DNA from: Triglochin maritima
Lineage: Eukaryota > Streptophyta > Magnoliopsida > Alismatales > Juncaginaceae
Reading direction: 5' to 3'
Length of the DNA: 64,000 bases
NCBI GenBank assembly: GCA_963682175.1
Contig: OY821787.1
Span: forward strand, 20,252,501-20,316,500
A model generated the notes under the pieces. That model was not told where the DNA came from and ran no database searches. It was given only the letters and a program-made list of their open reading frames with translations. The first letter of the stretch is position 1; every line of letters starts with the position of its first letter. The translations under genes and the position numbers were made by a program. Shown one piece after another: positions 34,264-45,764 of the stretch.

Positions 34264-35762
34264 GTCCACAATTAAGGCTAATTAACAAATTTAATCCTAA
34301 ACAAACTCTACTTGCAAGCCCAAAGATGATGCAGCAGAATTTAAAACAAATACAAGCAAGTAGGGAATGAATAAGCAAACCACAATCACACGGGGATTTT
34401 ATAGAGGTTCGGCACCCCACCCGGGTCCTAGTCCTCTCTTGTAAGCTCCGCTCGACTCCGCGAGCTCCGTCTACGTCTTCACTAACCACTCCCCGTTCTG
34501 GGCCGGGAGAGAACGCCTTTACACCACAAGCACCGCGAACAACCTCGCTTGCTTGAATTCTTCCTCTCACAATTCAAGAGGGACACTTCGGTCTTTCACC
34601 GAAGTCCTTGCTTCCTTTGACAAACAATTGAGTGGAGCAACACTCTCTAATTCTTGAGTACACTTGAGTAGGATTGGAATTATGACTAAAGTGTGGAAGG
34701 TTTGAAGCTTTGAGTGTTTGGGATTGTCTCTAATGTATTGGACAAGTTTGTAGTGGGAGAGTTGTGTTAAAATGTGTTTTACAACTCTTTATATAGGCAT
34801 TAGAGAGAATAGAGCCGTTGGGATGGATTGGGTATGAGTTGATGTGTGCTTACACAAAACAGAAACAGCAGGACACAATTCTGGATGAATTCGGTCGACT
34901 GGATCGGGATGAACGGTCGACCGTTTGGCAGTTTTGAACGAAGTTCGGTCGATCGGTTAGGTAACGGTCGACCGCCCAACGCTACGACTTAGGTACACTT
35001 AAGTCATCGGTCGAACACAATAAAAGGGTTCGGTCGACCGATTTCGTCAAGGCACTTTGGGGTTGACAAATAATGAGATATTCGGTCGACCGATACAGGT
35101 CTAGCTGTCGACCGATTTTCACCAGGCACTTGGGGTTTTGTCAAGAGATGGACAAACGGTCGACCGATCTTGGTCCTCGGTCGACTGATACATGAAATGT
35201 ATTTGGGGTATTTTTGGTTTAATACGAATACGACCGTTGGGTATATACGACAAAAATAACGGTCGGAAAATTAAGTTCAAACGGTCGACTCAAAGAGAAG
35301 GTGCGGTCGACCGAAACTAGCCAGGGAAACACAAAACAGAATACTTGATCATCCGGTCGACCGAACGACCTGTTGCGGTCGACCGAATGTGGGCAGACAA
35401 TTATGGTTCAGGGTTAGTGTTTTCCGGTCTAAGTTTGGGTGATCTATTGAAGTCCAAATTATGTGAAATTTCGTGTGTGACTTCTATGAGGAACCTAGTG
35501 TGTGTTTAAGTTGATTTTAGCTCAAGTATGCTCAAAATACACAAGTTCCTAAAGACTCAAAGAAATACAAAATACATGTCTTCAAATGAGCTTGATTACA
35601 TGTCTTGACTTGATTTCCTTTCTTTCTTCAGTCTTGATCACCTTTAGAGGTTAGCACAAAGCAATATATATGCAAGGTAACATGTGTGCTACTCTACATG
35701 ACCATAATTAAGATTAGGTTGATTAAATCATCAAAACATAGATTAAGGCCAAAAAGCCAACA

Positions 35763-36080
35763 ATCTCCCCCTTTTTGATGATGGCAACCTATATCTTAAC
35801 TATATCTTAAAACATGGAATTTTTATTTGTAAACTATGCATAATAATGCTCCCCCTATGGATGTGCATAGTTTTTGTTCAAGTTGGTTCAATTTGATTAC
35901 AAAAATCCAAGTTACCCCCTTAATTATCTCTCCCCCTTTGACATCCATCAAAAATTTATATTAATAACACAAAGATTATACAATTGAAGGCAATGTGGAT
36001 GTCTTGTAATGAAGTTGCTCCCCCTAAATTTTGCACTTCATTACTCAAATAAAAGTTATAACATATAAGCTCCCCCTATC
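35763..36080 (-). promoter_or_regulatory. Multiple polypurine tracts of copia element 2
   Basis: On the minus strand at least five tracts with a GGGGGAG core precede the 3' LTR: AAAAAGGGGGAGAT at the LTR edge (35763-35776), then near 35849, 35930, 36019 and 36070. Repeated polypurine tracts upstream of the 3' LTR are a known signature of Sireviruses. The tract next to the LTR is the expected plus-strand primer. Confidence 0.75.
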
Positions 36081-36394
36081 AATAAGGCTATATGGAAACT
36101 AAGAGTATGATTCAAGTTAAGTTCATATAAGTTTCTACTCAAGCCTTATTCTAACATCCATTCAAAATTTGACATTTATAATCAATGGATGTGATAAATG
36201 ATTTGCAATGAATAGGGTATTTCATATGTCAATTAAGCATATAAAAAAACTAGACTTGAACCAATTTGATTGAAAAGTTTATAGGATGGGAAATTATACC
36301 AACTTGAAGCTTGAATTGGTTCCAATCTCATTTGGTGATGCAACTGGATTTGAATTTGACTCTTGAGCTCATCCGGTCACCACCGATTCCTTCC

Positions 36395-38038
36395 TCAAGC
36401 ACCTAGAAGTGTATATTTCGGTACCCAAACAACTTCGGGTCCTTGAATGTTAGCTTTGGAAACCCAAACCATTTTGGTTTTAGGAGCCCACACACTTGAG
36501 GAACTTTGGTTTACAACTAAGTGCTTTCCATTTAATGTAGTGTGAGATACATGGTTTTTCAATTTAGCATTGTATCCTAAACCATGTTTTTGCAAAGATT
36601 GCCTTTGACTACCTAAAAGCATGTTAAGCATCTTAGTTCCATTTGTGAATTTTTCTAAATCTTTTCTTAATTGCACATTGCAAGCTTGAAGATCTAGTTG
36701 TTCACAATCTATAGGTGTTGCTTTTAATTTATCAAAATTTGATGCATAGTTTTCTAGTTTAGCAACCACTTCATTTTTCTCATTCATGCATGTTTCAATT
36801 TGGCTTTGGAGATCTTTGATTATCTTTCTATCATTCTTATTTTTATCACAAATGATCTCATATTGTTTAACTAAGTCATGAAATGCATTTTGAAGTTCAT
36901 CATGTGTATAATTTTCTTCATTAACACTAGAATGTGAGCTATCACTATAATATGACTTAGTTCAGCATGAATTATTAGAAAAAGAGTTAGAATCTACCTC
37001 ACTTTGATCTTCAATAGCCATGAAGCACGAGTGGGCCACTTCTCTTCTACTTTGCAAGGAAGACGACGACGATGATGGTGATGAAGAATCATCCCATGTA
37101 GCCTTGTGTGCTTCCTCCTTCCTTTCTCTTTTCTTGCCCTTCTCCTTTTCTCTTCTCCTCTCCCTTCTCTCCTTTTTCTTCTCCCCTTCTCTTCTCTCAT
37201 TTTCACTCTCCTCCTTCTCCTTTTCTTTTTCTCTCTTTTCACTTCTTCTACCTCTTCTTTCATTCTTTTCTCCCTTATCCTTCTTGAGGTATTTGAAGAA
37301 GTCTTTTGCTAGGACTTAAATATCCTCATCTTTTACACTCCTCCTTGGTTGGTCAATATTTGCATGTAATCCCAAGGTGAATTTGTTCTTGGAGGCTTCC
37401 TTCTCCTTTCGATGGTTAATTTGGAGCTCATAAGGCATGACATTTCCAACGAGTTCCTTCATCTTTAATTTAGAAAGATCATCCACCTCTTTAATTGCGA
37501 CGACTTTATCTTCCCAATCGATGCTAAGTGACCGGAGGAACTTCCTTGTCATCTCTCCTTCATTGATTTTTCTTCCAAGAACCAAAAGAGAGTTTGTAAT
37601 ATCGGTGAAGCGAGTGTTCATTTTGCTTATGTTCTCACCGATTTGCGTAGAAAATATTTCATATTTATGCATGAGGAGACTTATACGGGTTTCCTTAGTT
37701 TTTCTATCGCCCTCATGATGCATTTGCAATATATGCCAAATTTCATATGTACTAACACAACCCCTAATCCTATTATATTCACCCTCATTAAGGCCACAAT
37801 ACAAGATGTTCATGATTTTCGAATTCATTTTGATTTCTTTCGTTTTCGGTCTTGTAAGTGAATCTAATTCATCTTCATTTGGGGGTGTGTATGGATTTTG
37901 GAGAAACATCCAATACTTAAGGTCATTTGAAATTAGGAATATTTTCATCCTATTCTTCCAATAATGATAATTTGACCCATTTAGGAAAAGTGGTCTAGTA
38001 GTGCATAATCCCTCTACATGATTAGATGTGCTAGCCAT
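36395..38038 (-). pseudogene. Sirevirus-like gag of copia element 2 with two in-frame stops
   Basis: From ATG 38038 the frame runs to 36395, 547 codons, broken only by TAA at 37316-37318 and TGA at 36962-36964. The first 240 residues are a copia (UBN2-type) Gag: LFLNGSNYHYWKNRMKIFL, then EIWHILQMHHEG, MNTRFTDITNSL and KFLRSLSIDWEDK. Next comes a long Lys/Glu-rich stretch, then ATWDDSSS and CFMAIEDQSEVDS. Then a helical segment and a tail with ANIQGPEVVWVPK, typical of Sireviruses. The usual CCHC knuckle before that tail is not recognisable. No pol follows. Two stops in an otherwise preserved frame suggest recent loss of function. Confidence 0.88.
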
Positions 38039-38075
38039 GCTAAAAATACGATTAAGTATAGAATTTAGCGCACAA

Positions 38076-38088
38076 GACTCTGATACCA
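38076..38088 (-). promoter_or_regulatory. tRNA-Met primer-binding site of copia element 2
   Basis: Minus strand TGGTATCAGAGTC, two bases from the LTR at 38091. It establishes that 38091-39599 is the 5' LTR of a minus-strand element. Confidence 0.88.
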
Positions 38089-38090
38089 AA

Positions 38091-39599
38091 TGTAGGATCG
38101 TGTGGGATATGGGTCCACAATTAAGGCTAATTAACAAATTTAATCCTAAACAAACTCTACTTGCAAGCCCAAAGATGATGCAGCAGAATTTAAAACAAAT
38201 ACAAGCAAGTAGGGAATGAATAAGCAAACCAAAATCACACAGGGATTTTATAGAGGTTCGGCACCCCACCCGGGTCCTAGTCCTCTCTTGTAAACTCCGC
38301 TCGACTTTGCAAGCTCCGCCTACGTCTTCACTAACCACTCCCCGTTCCGGGCTGGGAGAGAACGCATGTACACCACAAGCACCGCGAACAACCTCGCTTG
38401 CTTTAATTCTTCCTCTCACAATCCAAGAGGGACACTTCGGGCTTTCACCGAAGTCCTTGCTTCCTTTGACAAACAATTGAGTGGAGCAACACTCACTAAT
38501 TCTTGAGTAGGATTGGAATTATGAATAAAGTGTGGAAGGTTTGAAGCTTTGAGTGTTTGGAATGCTCTCTAATGTGTTGGACAAGTTTGTAGTGGGAGAG
38601 TTGGGTTAAAATGTGTTTTACAACTCTTTATATAGACATTAGAGAGAATAGAGCCGTTGGGATGGATTGGGTATGAGTTGATGTGTGATTACACAAAACA
38701 GAAACTGCAGGACCCAATTTGGGATGAATTCGGTCGACCGGATCGGGATGAGCTGTCGACCGTTTGGCAGTTTTGAACGAAGTTCGGTCGACCGGTTAGG
38801 TAACGGTCGACCGCCCAACGCTACGACTTAGGTACACTTAAGTCATCGGTCGAACACAAGAAAGGGTTCGGTCGACCGATTTCGTCGAGTCACTTTGGGG
38901 TTGACAAATAATGAGATTTTCGGTCGACCGAAATAGGTCTAGCGGTCAACTGATTTTCAACATGCACTTGGGGTTTTGTCAAGAGATGGACAAACAGTCG
39001 ACCGATCATGGTCCTCGGTCGACCGATACATGAAATGTATTGGGGTTATTTTTGGTTTAATACGAATACGACGATTGGGTATATACGACAAAAATAACGG
39101 TCGGAAAATTAAGTTCAAACGGTCGACCGAAAGAGAAGGTGCGGTCGACCGAAACTAGACAGGGAAACACAAAACAGAATACTTGATCATCCGGTCGACC
39201 GAACCTCCTGTTGCGGTCGACCGAATGTGGGCAGACAGTTAGGGTTCAGGTTTAGTGTTTTATGGTCTAAGTTTGGGTGATCTATTGAAGTCCAAATTAT
39301 GTGAAATTTCGTGTGTCACTTTTATGAGGAACCTAGTGTGTGTTTAAGTTGATTTTAGCTCAAGTATGCTAAAAAAACACAAGTTCCTAAAGACTCAAAG
39401 AAATACAAAATACATGTCTTCAAATGAGCTTGATTACATGTCTTGACTTGATTTCCTTTCTTCCTTGAGTCTTGATCACCTGTAGAGCTTAGCACAAAGC
39501 AATATATATGCAAGGCACATGTGTGCTACTCTACATCACCATAATTAAGATTAGGTTGATTAAATCATCAAAACATAGATTAAGGCCAAAAAGACAACA
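38091..39599 (-). repeat. 5' LTR of copia element 2
   Basis: 1509 bp. Between about 38729 and 39226 there are ten exact GGTCGACC palindromes and at least four decayed ones, mostly as CGGTCGACCG. A TATATAAAG-type TATA box (minus) lies near 38630. Clustered CG-rich palindromes in the LTR cis-region are described for Sireviruses. Confidence 0.92.
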
Positions 39600-39925
39600 C
39601 TTGGGGCTTGCTTAAGCCCATACAATACCTTCTTCATCTTTAGGATTTTGCCTTCCTTGCCTCTCTTCTTGCAACCATGCGGTTTCTCAATGTACAACTC
39701 CTCTTCTAAAACACCATTGAGAAACACCGATTTGACATCCATTTGATGGATGCACCACCTTCTTTGAGCTATAATACAAGTTAGGAGATAAATTGTATCC
39801 ATGTGTGCCACCGGCGCAAATACATCTTCATAATCGATATCGGATCTTTGCTTGTATACCTTGCCACCAACCGTGCCTTGTATCACTTGACCTCTCCTTG
39901 GGGTATCATTTTCTTCTTATACACC
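39600..39925 (-). pseudogene. Copia pol: first half of reverse transcriptase
   Basis: The minus strand reads VYKKKMIPQGEV, a stop, then YKARL, IDYEDVFAPVAHMDTIYLL, IHQMDVKSVFLNG, EEELYIEKPHG and KKVLYGLKQAP at the CTTGG junction. These are the N-terminal RT blocks of copia elements (FAPVA, DVKxxFLNG, LYGLKQAP). Element E cuts off everything upstream. Confidence 0.88.
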
Positions 39926-41473
39926 TGATTGATTCAGTTATAATACTGCAAGTGCACGATCGTGATGAAGCGGTGGCAAGTACGGGTCGAGTCCAAAGGG
40001 AGTGCGTGCGAGTCAAAATCCACCATACTGAAGTGGGAAAAGAAGAGAGAAATGAGGTTGGAATTACACTACAATGTGTATAAAATCAGAAAACAAATGA
40101 TACAAATAAACCCCTCAGTAGGTAGAGAATGAATGTGGAAAAGAAGATATGTGTACATGCATGTTCAATTGTGCTCATCACAACATGTAATACATGAAAT
40201 CCACAAAACCAAATCCAACTTTGCCTCCACATGAAATAAGATAAAACATTATAATTAAAACATACAAGACAATAATTGAAAGAGGCTAAATGAGCTCATG
40301 CATAAATACCAAACCCCACTATGTCTCCACATGAAATAAGATTTACATAATCATAAAAACATACAAGACATTATTTAAGATAAGTCCAACAAGAGCACAT
40401 GCTCCACATGTCATGTTTCCTTCTTCCACTCCATCCTTATGCTCACCATATCATTCCCCATAAAATAGGCCCACTAATCTAAGCATGTGCTAAACATCAC
40501 TCAAGAGCATTAGCACATCAAAGAAAAGAGTGAAAATCCCATTAGATGGTTATGGAAATGATGTAAGGTTCAATGAATTAGGATTGACACACATACCTGA
40601 TACACCACATCATCAGATTACCTTCTTCTCCACCCCCACAATGGGGTGGACTACTCCCTACTCATCTCTAAACTCAAGAAAACATAAAAAACAACCCTAA
40701 ACCCTAATGAAAAATGTAGAAGACTAGTTTAAAAAGAAAGACTACAACGTTGCTCCTCTTCTCCTCCTCTACACTTTTAATTAAGAAACTAAAACCTACT
40801 CTAATAAATAAGAGATAAAACCTACTCTACTGAACAAGAAAGGAAACTAACCTAAGGAGGAGAGGGAGGAAGAAGAAAGGATGCCTTACAAGTCTATTTA
40901 TACAAGAAATAATGGTTTGGATGGATCTAAAAGCAATCCGACGGTTGTAATAACTTTCTCTATAGTCTAGTCCACCCATATAATAAATACGAAGCCACGA
41001 GAGAAATTGGGGACCAATTGAACAAAAATGATACGCTAGTAGAGGATTAAAATCCACCAGTGGCACATCACTTGGGTCCGATCGGCCCCAATTTTCTTCA
41101 GTAACTTAAACGTCCTATTTTGCAGTAAGGTGCACTCCTGGTTTGTTGGTTTGTAGCCCGTTCGTCTTTAATTGCCCAAATACTCCTCAAGATCATGGTT
41201 CTCAGGGAGTTTTGCTCTTGAACTATTTTTCGTGCGTTCAGGTCCCTTTGGATTTCATCTAGGTCCTTCATGATTTGTAGATGAGTCCTTTCTACTTGCA
41301 TTTCAGTCCCTTTCTCTTCCTTTCTCTTATTTATTACCGAACACCTTAAACACAACAACGAAACACTTGAGTAGCACAAAATTGGGGTAAAATACATGAT
41401 ATATAACATGAATGCAATGTATGATATGCTACATGATGCAAAACATATAGGCCAAAGTGTAGGGGTTTTCACA
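39926..41473 (-). repeat. 3' LTR of element E
   Basis: The plus strand starts TGATTGATTCAG and ends TTTTCACA. TATTTATA (TATAAATA on minus) is at 40895-40902. The U3 array with units such as AAGGACCTAGATG lies at 41210-41345 and inverted motif ATCCACCAGTGGCA at 41052-41065. Confidence 0.82.
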
Positions 41474-43104
41474 AACCCCCACACTTACATTTTGCTAGTC
41501 CTCAGCAAAACGAAGAAAGATAAAATATGAAATAAAGGAAAAGCATAGAAAAATGGGAAAATCCTAACTCACTTTCGTAGGAATCACGGTTGCACTTAGC
41601 ACGTGCAACAAGCCGCTAAACCTCCTTGTCGCCAAGGAGGAGGAGTGGTGTCTCCTGAGGGTTTTCGGCGGATATACCCATAAAATCCAAACAATGATAA
41701 ATTGTTCAACCTAGCAACATGACTCGTTGGACCTATTTTTGTCGATCATTGGGCACGATAATCCTACGGGCTGACTTTATATATATGTATCCAGTCCACA
41801 CACCTGGCGTAGGGAACCATTCGTGCAAGTTAATTAAGGACTTAAGTGAAAGACATGGGCAACCTTAATATCCTCAAGTGATACATCGTGTAAACCCACT
41901 AAGGTTCGTATTTGTATTCCTTTTTTTCTTATTTTTTCTGTTTGTTCTCCTTTTTTTCATTTCATTTATTACTAGTTGGTGTGTAATTCTCCCAGGGTCA
42001 GGTTTCATGCGTCATTGCCTATGAGGACTTACACTATTACATACACCTTCGCCCAAATCTCCACATAAAGCGATCCCTACCACACGTGTAACGGGAGTTC
42101 GGTCGGTTCATCCCCAGTCAGATGACTCGAAAGCACCATGCAATTGGTCTCCTCGGACCTAATTTCCCGAGTGATACGTGTCGAGCGAGAAGAGAGAATA
42201 CCCGACTCTTTTTTTTCTTATCCACACATGAACAGAAACCCCTGCACTTAAAGTTTCACAATTAGAGTTTAAGGGTCCCTAACTAGAACAAACTTCGTTA
42301 TACTAACAGATACAAATTATTGGACTCAGAAGATTCGGGGTGAACTTCTTTATTTATTTGACTACTCAAACCTTATGATTACTCTGCCCCCAAGGAAGAA
42401 CTGGGCTGCATCCTCACAACTAGATAATACCTAAATCCTAATGCATCATGTTCAAGTCAATTTTGGGAGCTTCCTTTTTACTTTGTCTCTCAACGGTTTT
42501 GCACATACTAAACACACACAAAACCCACAAAATATTTTCTTTCGCAAACACATGAAGATTTTTAAAGAAATGTAAAAATTTAAAGCACTAGGCCATGACA
42601 GGAAGACAAGTCACCCAAGGATCATGACAAATAGATATATCGATATTAAATGCAACACACTATCATGTCCCTAACAATGCAAACAAAAGAAAACAAAACA
42701 AAAGGACAAAGACTTGACTATGTACACACGTAAAACACCCCCCACACATACTTACTTCATGCAATGTCGTCATTGTATGCAAGCATGATACTACATGTTT
42801 TCTCGCATGAAACAGTTATGATCTCTCCAAACTTTAAAACACAAGGAACATTTTGTGGTCATGTTGATGGACACAAACCCGAATTCCCCTCAAAACATAT
42901 GAGATACTTGAGAATGGAGACAAATACGTGAAACAAATGGTGCCCAAATACATAAGGGTTGGAGCCTACAACAACCTATGCTCACTCTTGTAGTCTTTTC
43001 TTCTTCATTTTATTTTTATTTTTTCAAATATAACTATGTACAAAAATAATTTCCCATCGTCATTTGTCAAAGGACATCAAATGTGAACCTCAAAAGTGGG
43101 TCCA
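41474..43104 (-). other. 3' non-coding region of element E
   Basis: Starts with the tract read as GTAAGTGTGGGGGTTT on minus. Hairpins TTGCACTTAGCACGTGCAA (41590-41608) and CCTCCTTGTCGCCAAGGAGG (41621-41640); on the RNA strand the loop is GCGA on a perfect eight-pair stem. Confidence 0.7.
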
Positions 43105-44590
43105 TACACTTGGAATGGGAACATGACACCATGCTAGGCCAAAATACTCAAGTTTCGACCCCACTAACAAAGTGCACAAGATGCAAAGAGAGGTTCATGA
43201 TCAAGATGCAAAGAAGTTTGATACAAAGGATCAAGTTAAAGAGCTCAACCTCTGAAGAGTTTGGTCGCAATTGAGCAACGGAAGAAGAGTTTCTCTCATT
43301 GAGGTATTGAAGTTCTGATCGTCAATCCAAACTCTCCAACCGACAGGCTAGTGCACAGGAACGAGGCCAACAACCTCATTATCCTTGCTCGATGCACCAG
43401 GCAAACAGAAAGTGGGTCTCTTACCCAAGGTATCCTCTAAGTAACTCCCAATACCCTCATTGGCAATGTAGTTGTTTGGTGTCCCATCATTTTCAAGATG
43501 ATCAAGAACAATAGTGAGAGACAAACTCTCACTAGGTCGTATGAAATTAAGGGTACTAGGGAGTTCTTTCTCCACCACATGTGAGTCATTAAAAGACACA
43601 ACATTAAGATCATGTGGATCAAGGGCCACAGGACAAAAAGATAAGGCACAATCCTATGTCGACTTATAATGAAACTGGTACATTCTATTCTCAATTTGAA
43701 TCGAATCCCCCACCGAGTGATCGTGAATTGGAACCCCAAGTCCCTCAGACTGACAAGGAGTTTAACTTTGGAAGATTCTACTTTGAATTTCTGGATGTTG
43801 TGGTGGTTCAATATCAAAAGATGAATCCTCATGTTGACAAGAAAGATCACCCTCCTCACGTTCACTTAATTCTTGCATCAGCTGACTCACATGTGTGGCC
43901 AGATTTTGCAAGGATTTTTTAGTGGTTTCAATGAACGTAATGAGAGTTTGTTTTAAAGAAATCAAATTTGGGGTCAACTGTGAGGCTCAAGTCAGAATTT
44001 AGGAGTTTTTGCGGTTGTGTGTTTATGGGATGAGAATGAGTCCAATGATAGGTAGTAGGGTGTTGGTAGAATTCATGGTATTCGGGAGAAGGAAATTGGG
44101 GTGGGCAAGAAGTATGATACTCATGATTTCTCAAGCTTCCCCATGAATATGTCCTCCCTAGGTAAGAAGTGAATGTGTATGGGTCATAATGAGTAGTTTG
44201 GGAAAAAGCAAAATCATATTCGGGTTCGAGAGGAACATACGAACACTCTTCAAACAACAGACCACGTAAACCACTCTGGTCATCTGACGTGTCTTTTGGA
44301 ACAACCGATGCAGTCAAACCCTCTACCGAATGCATGAAGTTGCCAAAGTTTATTGTAATCTCTTAGTTTTGTGACCAACATATGATCCTACCAAACTAGA
44401 TGGTGGTCTAGCAGTCGGTGCCTCACTCATATTACCCCAATCTGAATATTGCTCAGCAACACAATTAAAATTGCCCCAACCATGATGGTTATTTGTCTGA
44501 GGCACCCCCAGGATGCATGGGTCTGGAATACCAGGGAGAATAGTCCTGGTCCCAATAATGATATGGATGGTCACCCATGTAACCACCCAT
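43105..44590 (-). pseudogene. Gag-like gene of element E, broken
   Basis: Start ATG at 44590 with the usual N-terminus altered to MGGYMGDHPYH. Frames at 44590-44350, 44335-43928, 43977-43762 and 43629-43348 must be combined to follow the protein. The zinc knuckle is lost: the region reads SDDQSGLRGLLFEEC. The last stop is changed (TGA to TGG), so the end is defined only by alignment. Recognisable blocks include YPEFYQHPT-like residues, LMQELSEREEGD and SLSLTIVLDHLENDGT. Confidence 0.75.
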
Positions 44591-45741
44591 CTCGACAAAG
44601 TACTCTCGAGTCGACCACTCTCACCACCACGAGACCATGCTCGCAAAAAGTGCTCGACTCGACCTTAAAATGTTTATAGAAAGTGCAAAGGGGAGGACAC
44701 TAGAATGTAGAAATAGGTGACAAGAAGATGACTTAGAGGAGAAGGGAAGTATCCCTAAAGCTAGCGTAGTTAAATGGTGAGTACAAAAGCGTAATCTAGC
44801 AAACACGACTCAAATCAACTTAGGCTGCTTATGGGTCCTTAGACTAGACAATGCCTAACCATGACTCTCCACACTCCCAAACACCTCACCGCCCATGGCC
44901 GAAGGTTACAAAGCCGAATGAGAAAGTCCAGACCCAGAGGTCCCAAAAGTCTCACTGCAACTAAGAAAACGCCGACGTTCAGGTCATGAGGCCGACAATG
45001 AAATTGTCTCCTAAGTGCGCCAGAATCCTAGGAGTCAATGTCTACTTGATTTTAGATCAAGGATTTACTTGCATATGGTTTGTGGGGCTAAGGGAGGGGT
45101 GATGAAATTCCCCACCTTCTCTTGAAGATTATAAGTGGTGCCCCTTAAGATAAATTTTCCTTAAACTAGCAAGCAACTCACCAAATAAGCACTCACCTCA
45201 CTATTGTTCCAATACCCCTTACTAAGTAATGCATGCTTTAACCATGCATGAATGAGAGAATGGATGCATGTACCTCATGCCAACAATCGACAACGAGAAA
45301 TTAAAGCAAAGGAAAGACAATATGCGTGCAAGGTCTACAGATGATGCATGACCTACATGGCAATTGATCTAATCTTTTGCTTTGAGTTTTAGGGTCCAAG
45401 TTATCTTAAGAAGAGGTAATGCAAAACAAATTAATTACTGACACTTAAACATAGCATGCATGGCACAAACAGTGGAAGAAACCAACTAGAAATAAGCAAA
45501 GGAAGCTACTTTTGGAACAGAAATAACAAATGGCCCGCTTGACCTGCCAGTGGTAGATCCAAATACGCTACAGGCATATTTCTCTGGGGATTCTTGTCCC
45601 CAGACATCACCAGCATGCTCCAAAATTACTTCAGGTTCCCCTGTCCACTTGTAACCCCTTCCAGTAACCAAATTAGAAAAGAAAATGAAAAAACAAAGGA
45701 AAAACACCACCAAAATGGTGAATTCGACTACGAAAGCGGCT
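44591..45741 (-). other. Leader of element E
   Basis: Non-coding, aligning with the other leaders. Inverted motif TGCCAGTGGTAGAT at 45545-45558 is nearly the reverse complement of ATCCACCAGTGGCA in U3. Confidence 0.6.
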
Positions 45742-45758
45742 CCCTAGCAACGGCGCCA
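45742..45758 (-). promoter_or_regulatory. tRNA-Asp primer-binding site of element E
   Basis: The plus strand reads CCCTAGCAACGGCGCCA, two changes (C to T, G to A) from the exact site. The adjacent LTR starts at 45765. Confidence 0.8.
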
Positions 45759-45764
45759 AAAACA

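Larger units (their letters stand above)
27860..35762 (-). repeat. 3' LTR of copia element 2, split by element alpha
   Basis: The first 27 bases (27860-27886, ending GTCCA) are separated from the rest (34264-35762) by alpha. Rejoined it is about 1.52 kb, like the 1509-bp LTR at 38091. It carries a cluster of CGGTCGACCG palindromes at 34890-35390. Confidence 0.92.
27860..39599 (-). mobile_element. Sirevirus-like, gag-only copia element 2 (middle layer)
   Basis: LTRs start TGTAGGATCGTGTGGG and end CAACA on the plus strand. The element is flanked by perfect CTTGG duplications (27855-27859, 39600-39604). The left LTR is split by element alpha. The internal region is only 2.3 kb and holds a tRNA-Met PBS, a gag gene and a cluster of polypurine tracts. 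Protease, integrase, RT and RNase H are gone, so it is non-autonomous. Confidence 0.93.
26460..39925 (-). mobile_element. Copia element 1 (outer layer of a three-layer nest)
   Basis: Reading the minus strand: RT sequence at 39925-39600 continues without loss at 27859-26768, giving GLKQAP then RAWN across the insertion point, followed by RNase H, a purine tract and a 308-bp LTR. The intervening 27860-39599 is a second copia element flanked by CTTGG duplications. Gag, protease, integrase and the 5' LTR are absent. At 39926 the sequence is cut by element E. Confidence 0.9.

Noticed and set aside
34049..34570. 173-codon minus-strand frame
   Set aside because: It runs from the alpha 3' LTR across the GTCCA insertion junction into the copia 2 LTR, so it cannot be an ancestral gene.
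37100..37270. CT-rich low-complexity tract as a microsatellite or regulatory tract
   Set aside because: On the minus strand it is the Lys/Glu-rich part of the copia 2 gag reading frame, in frame with both sides.
37316..38476. 386-codon frame taken as one gag protein
   Set aside because: The first 146 codons cover LTR and PBS sequence. The gag homology begins at ATG 38038 and continues, in frame, beyond the stop at 37316.
38729..39226. Regularly repeated palindromes resembling a CRISPR array
   Set aside because: The spacing is irregular, the repeat is only 8-10 bases, and the context is a plant copia LTR.
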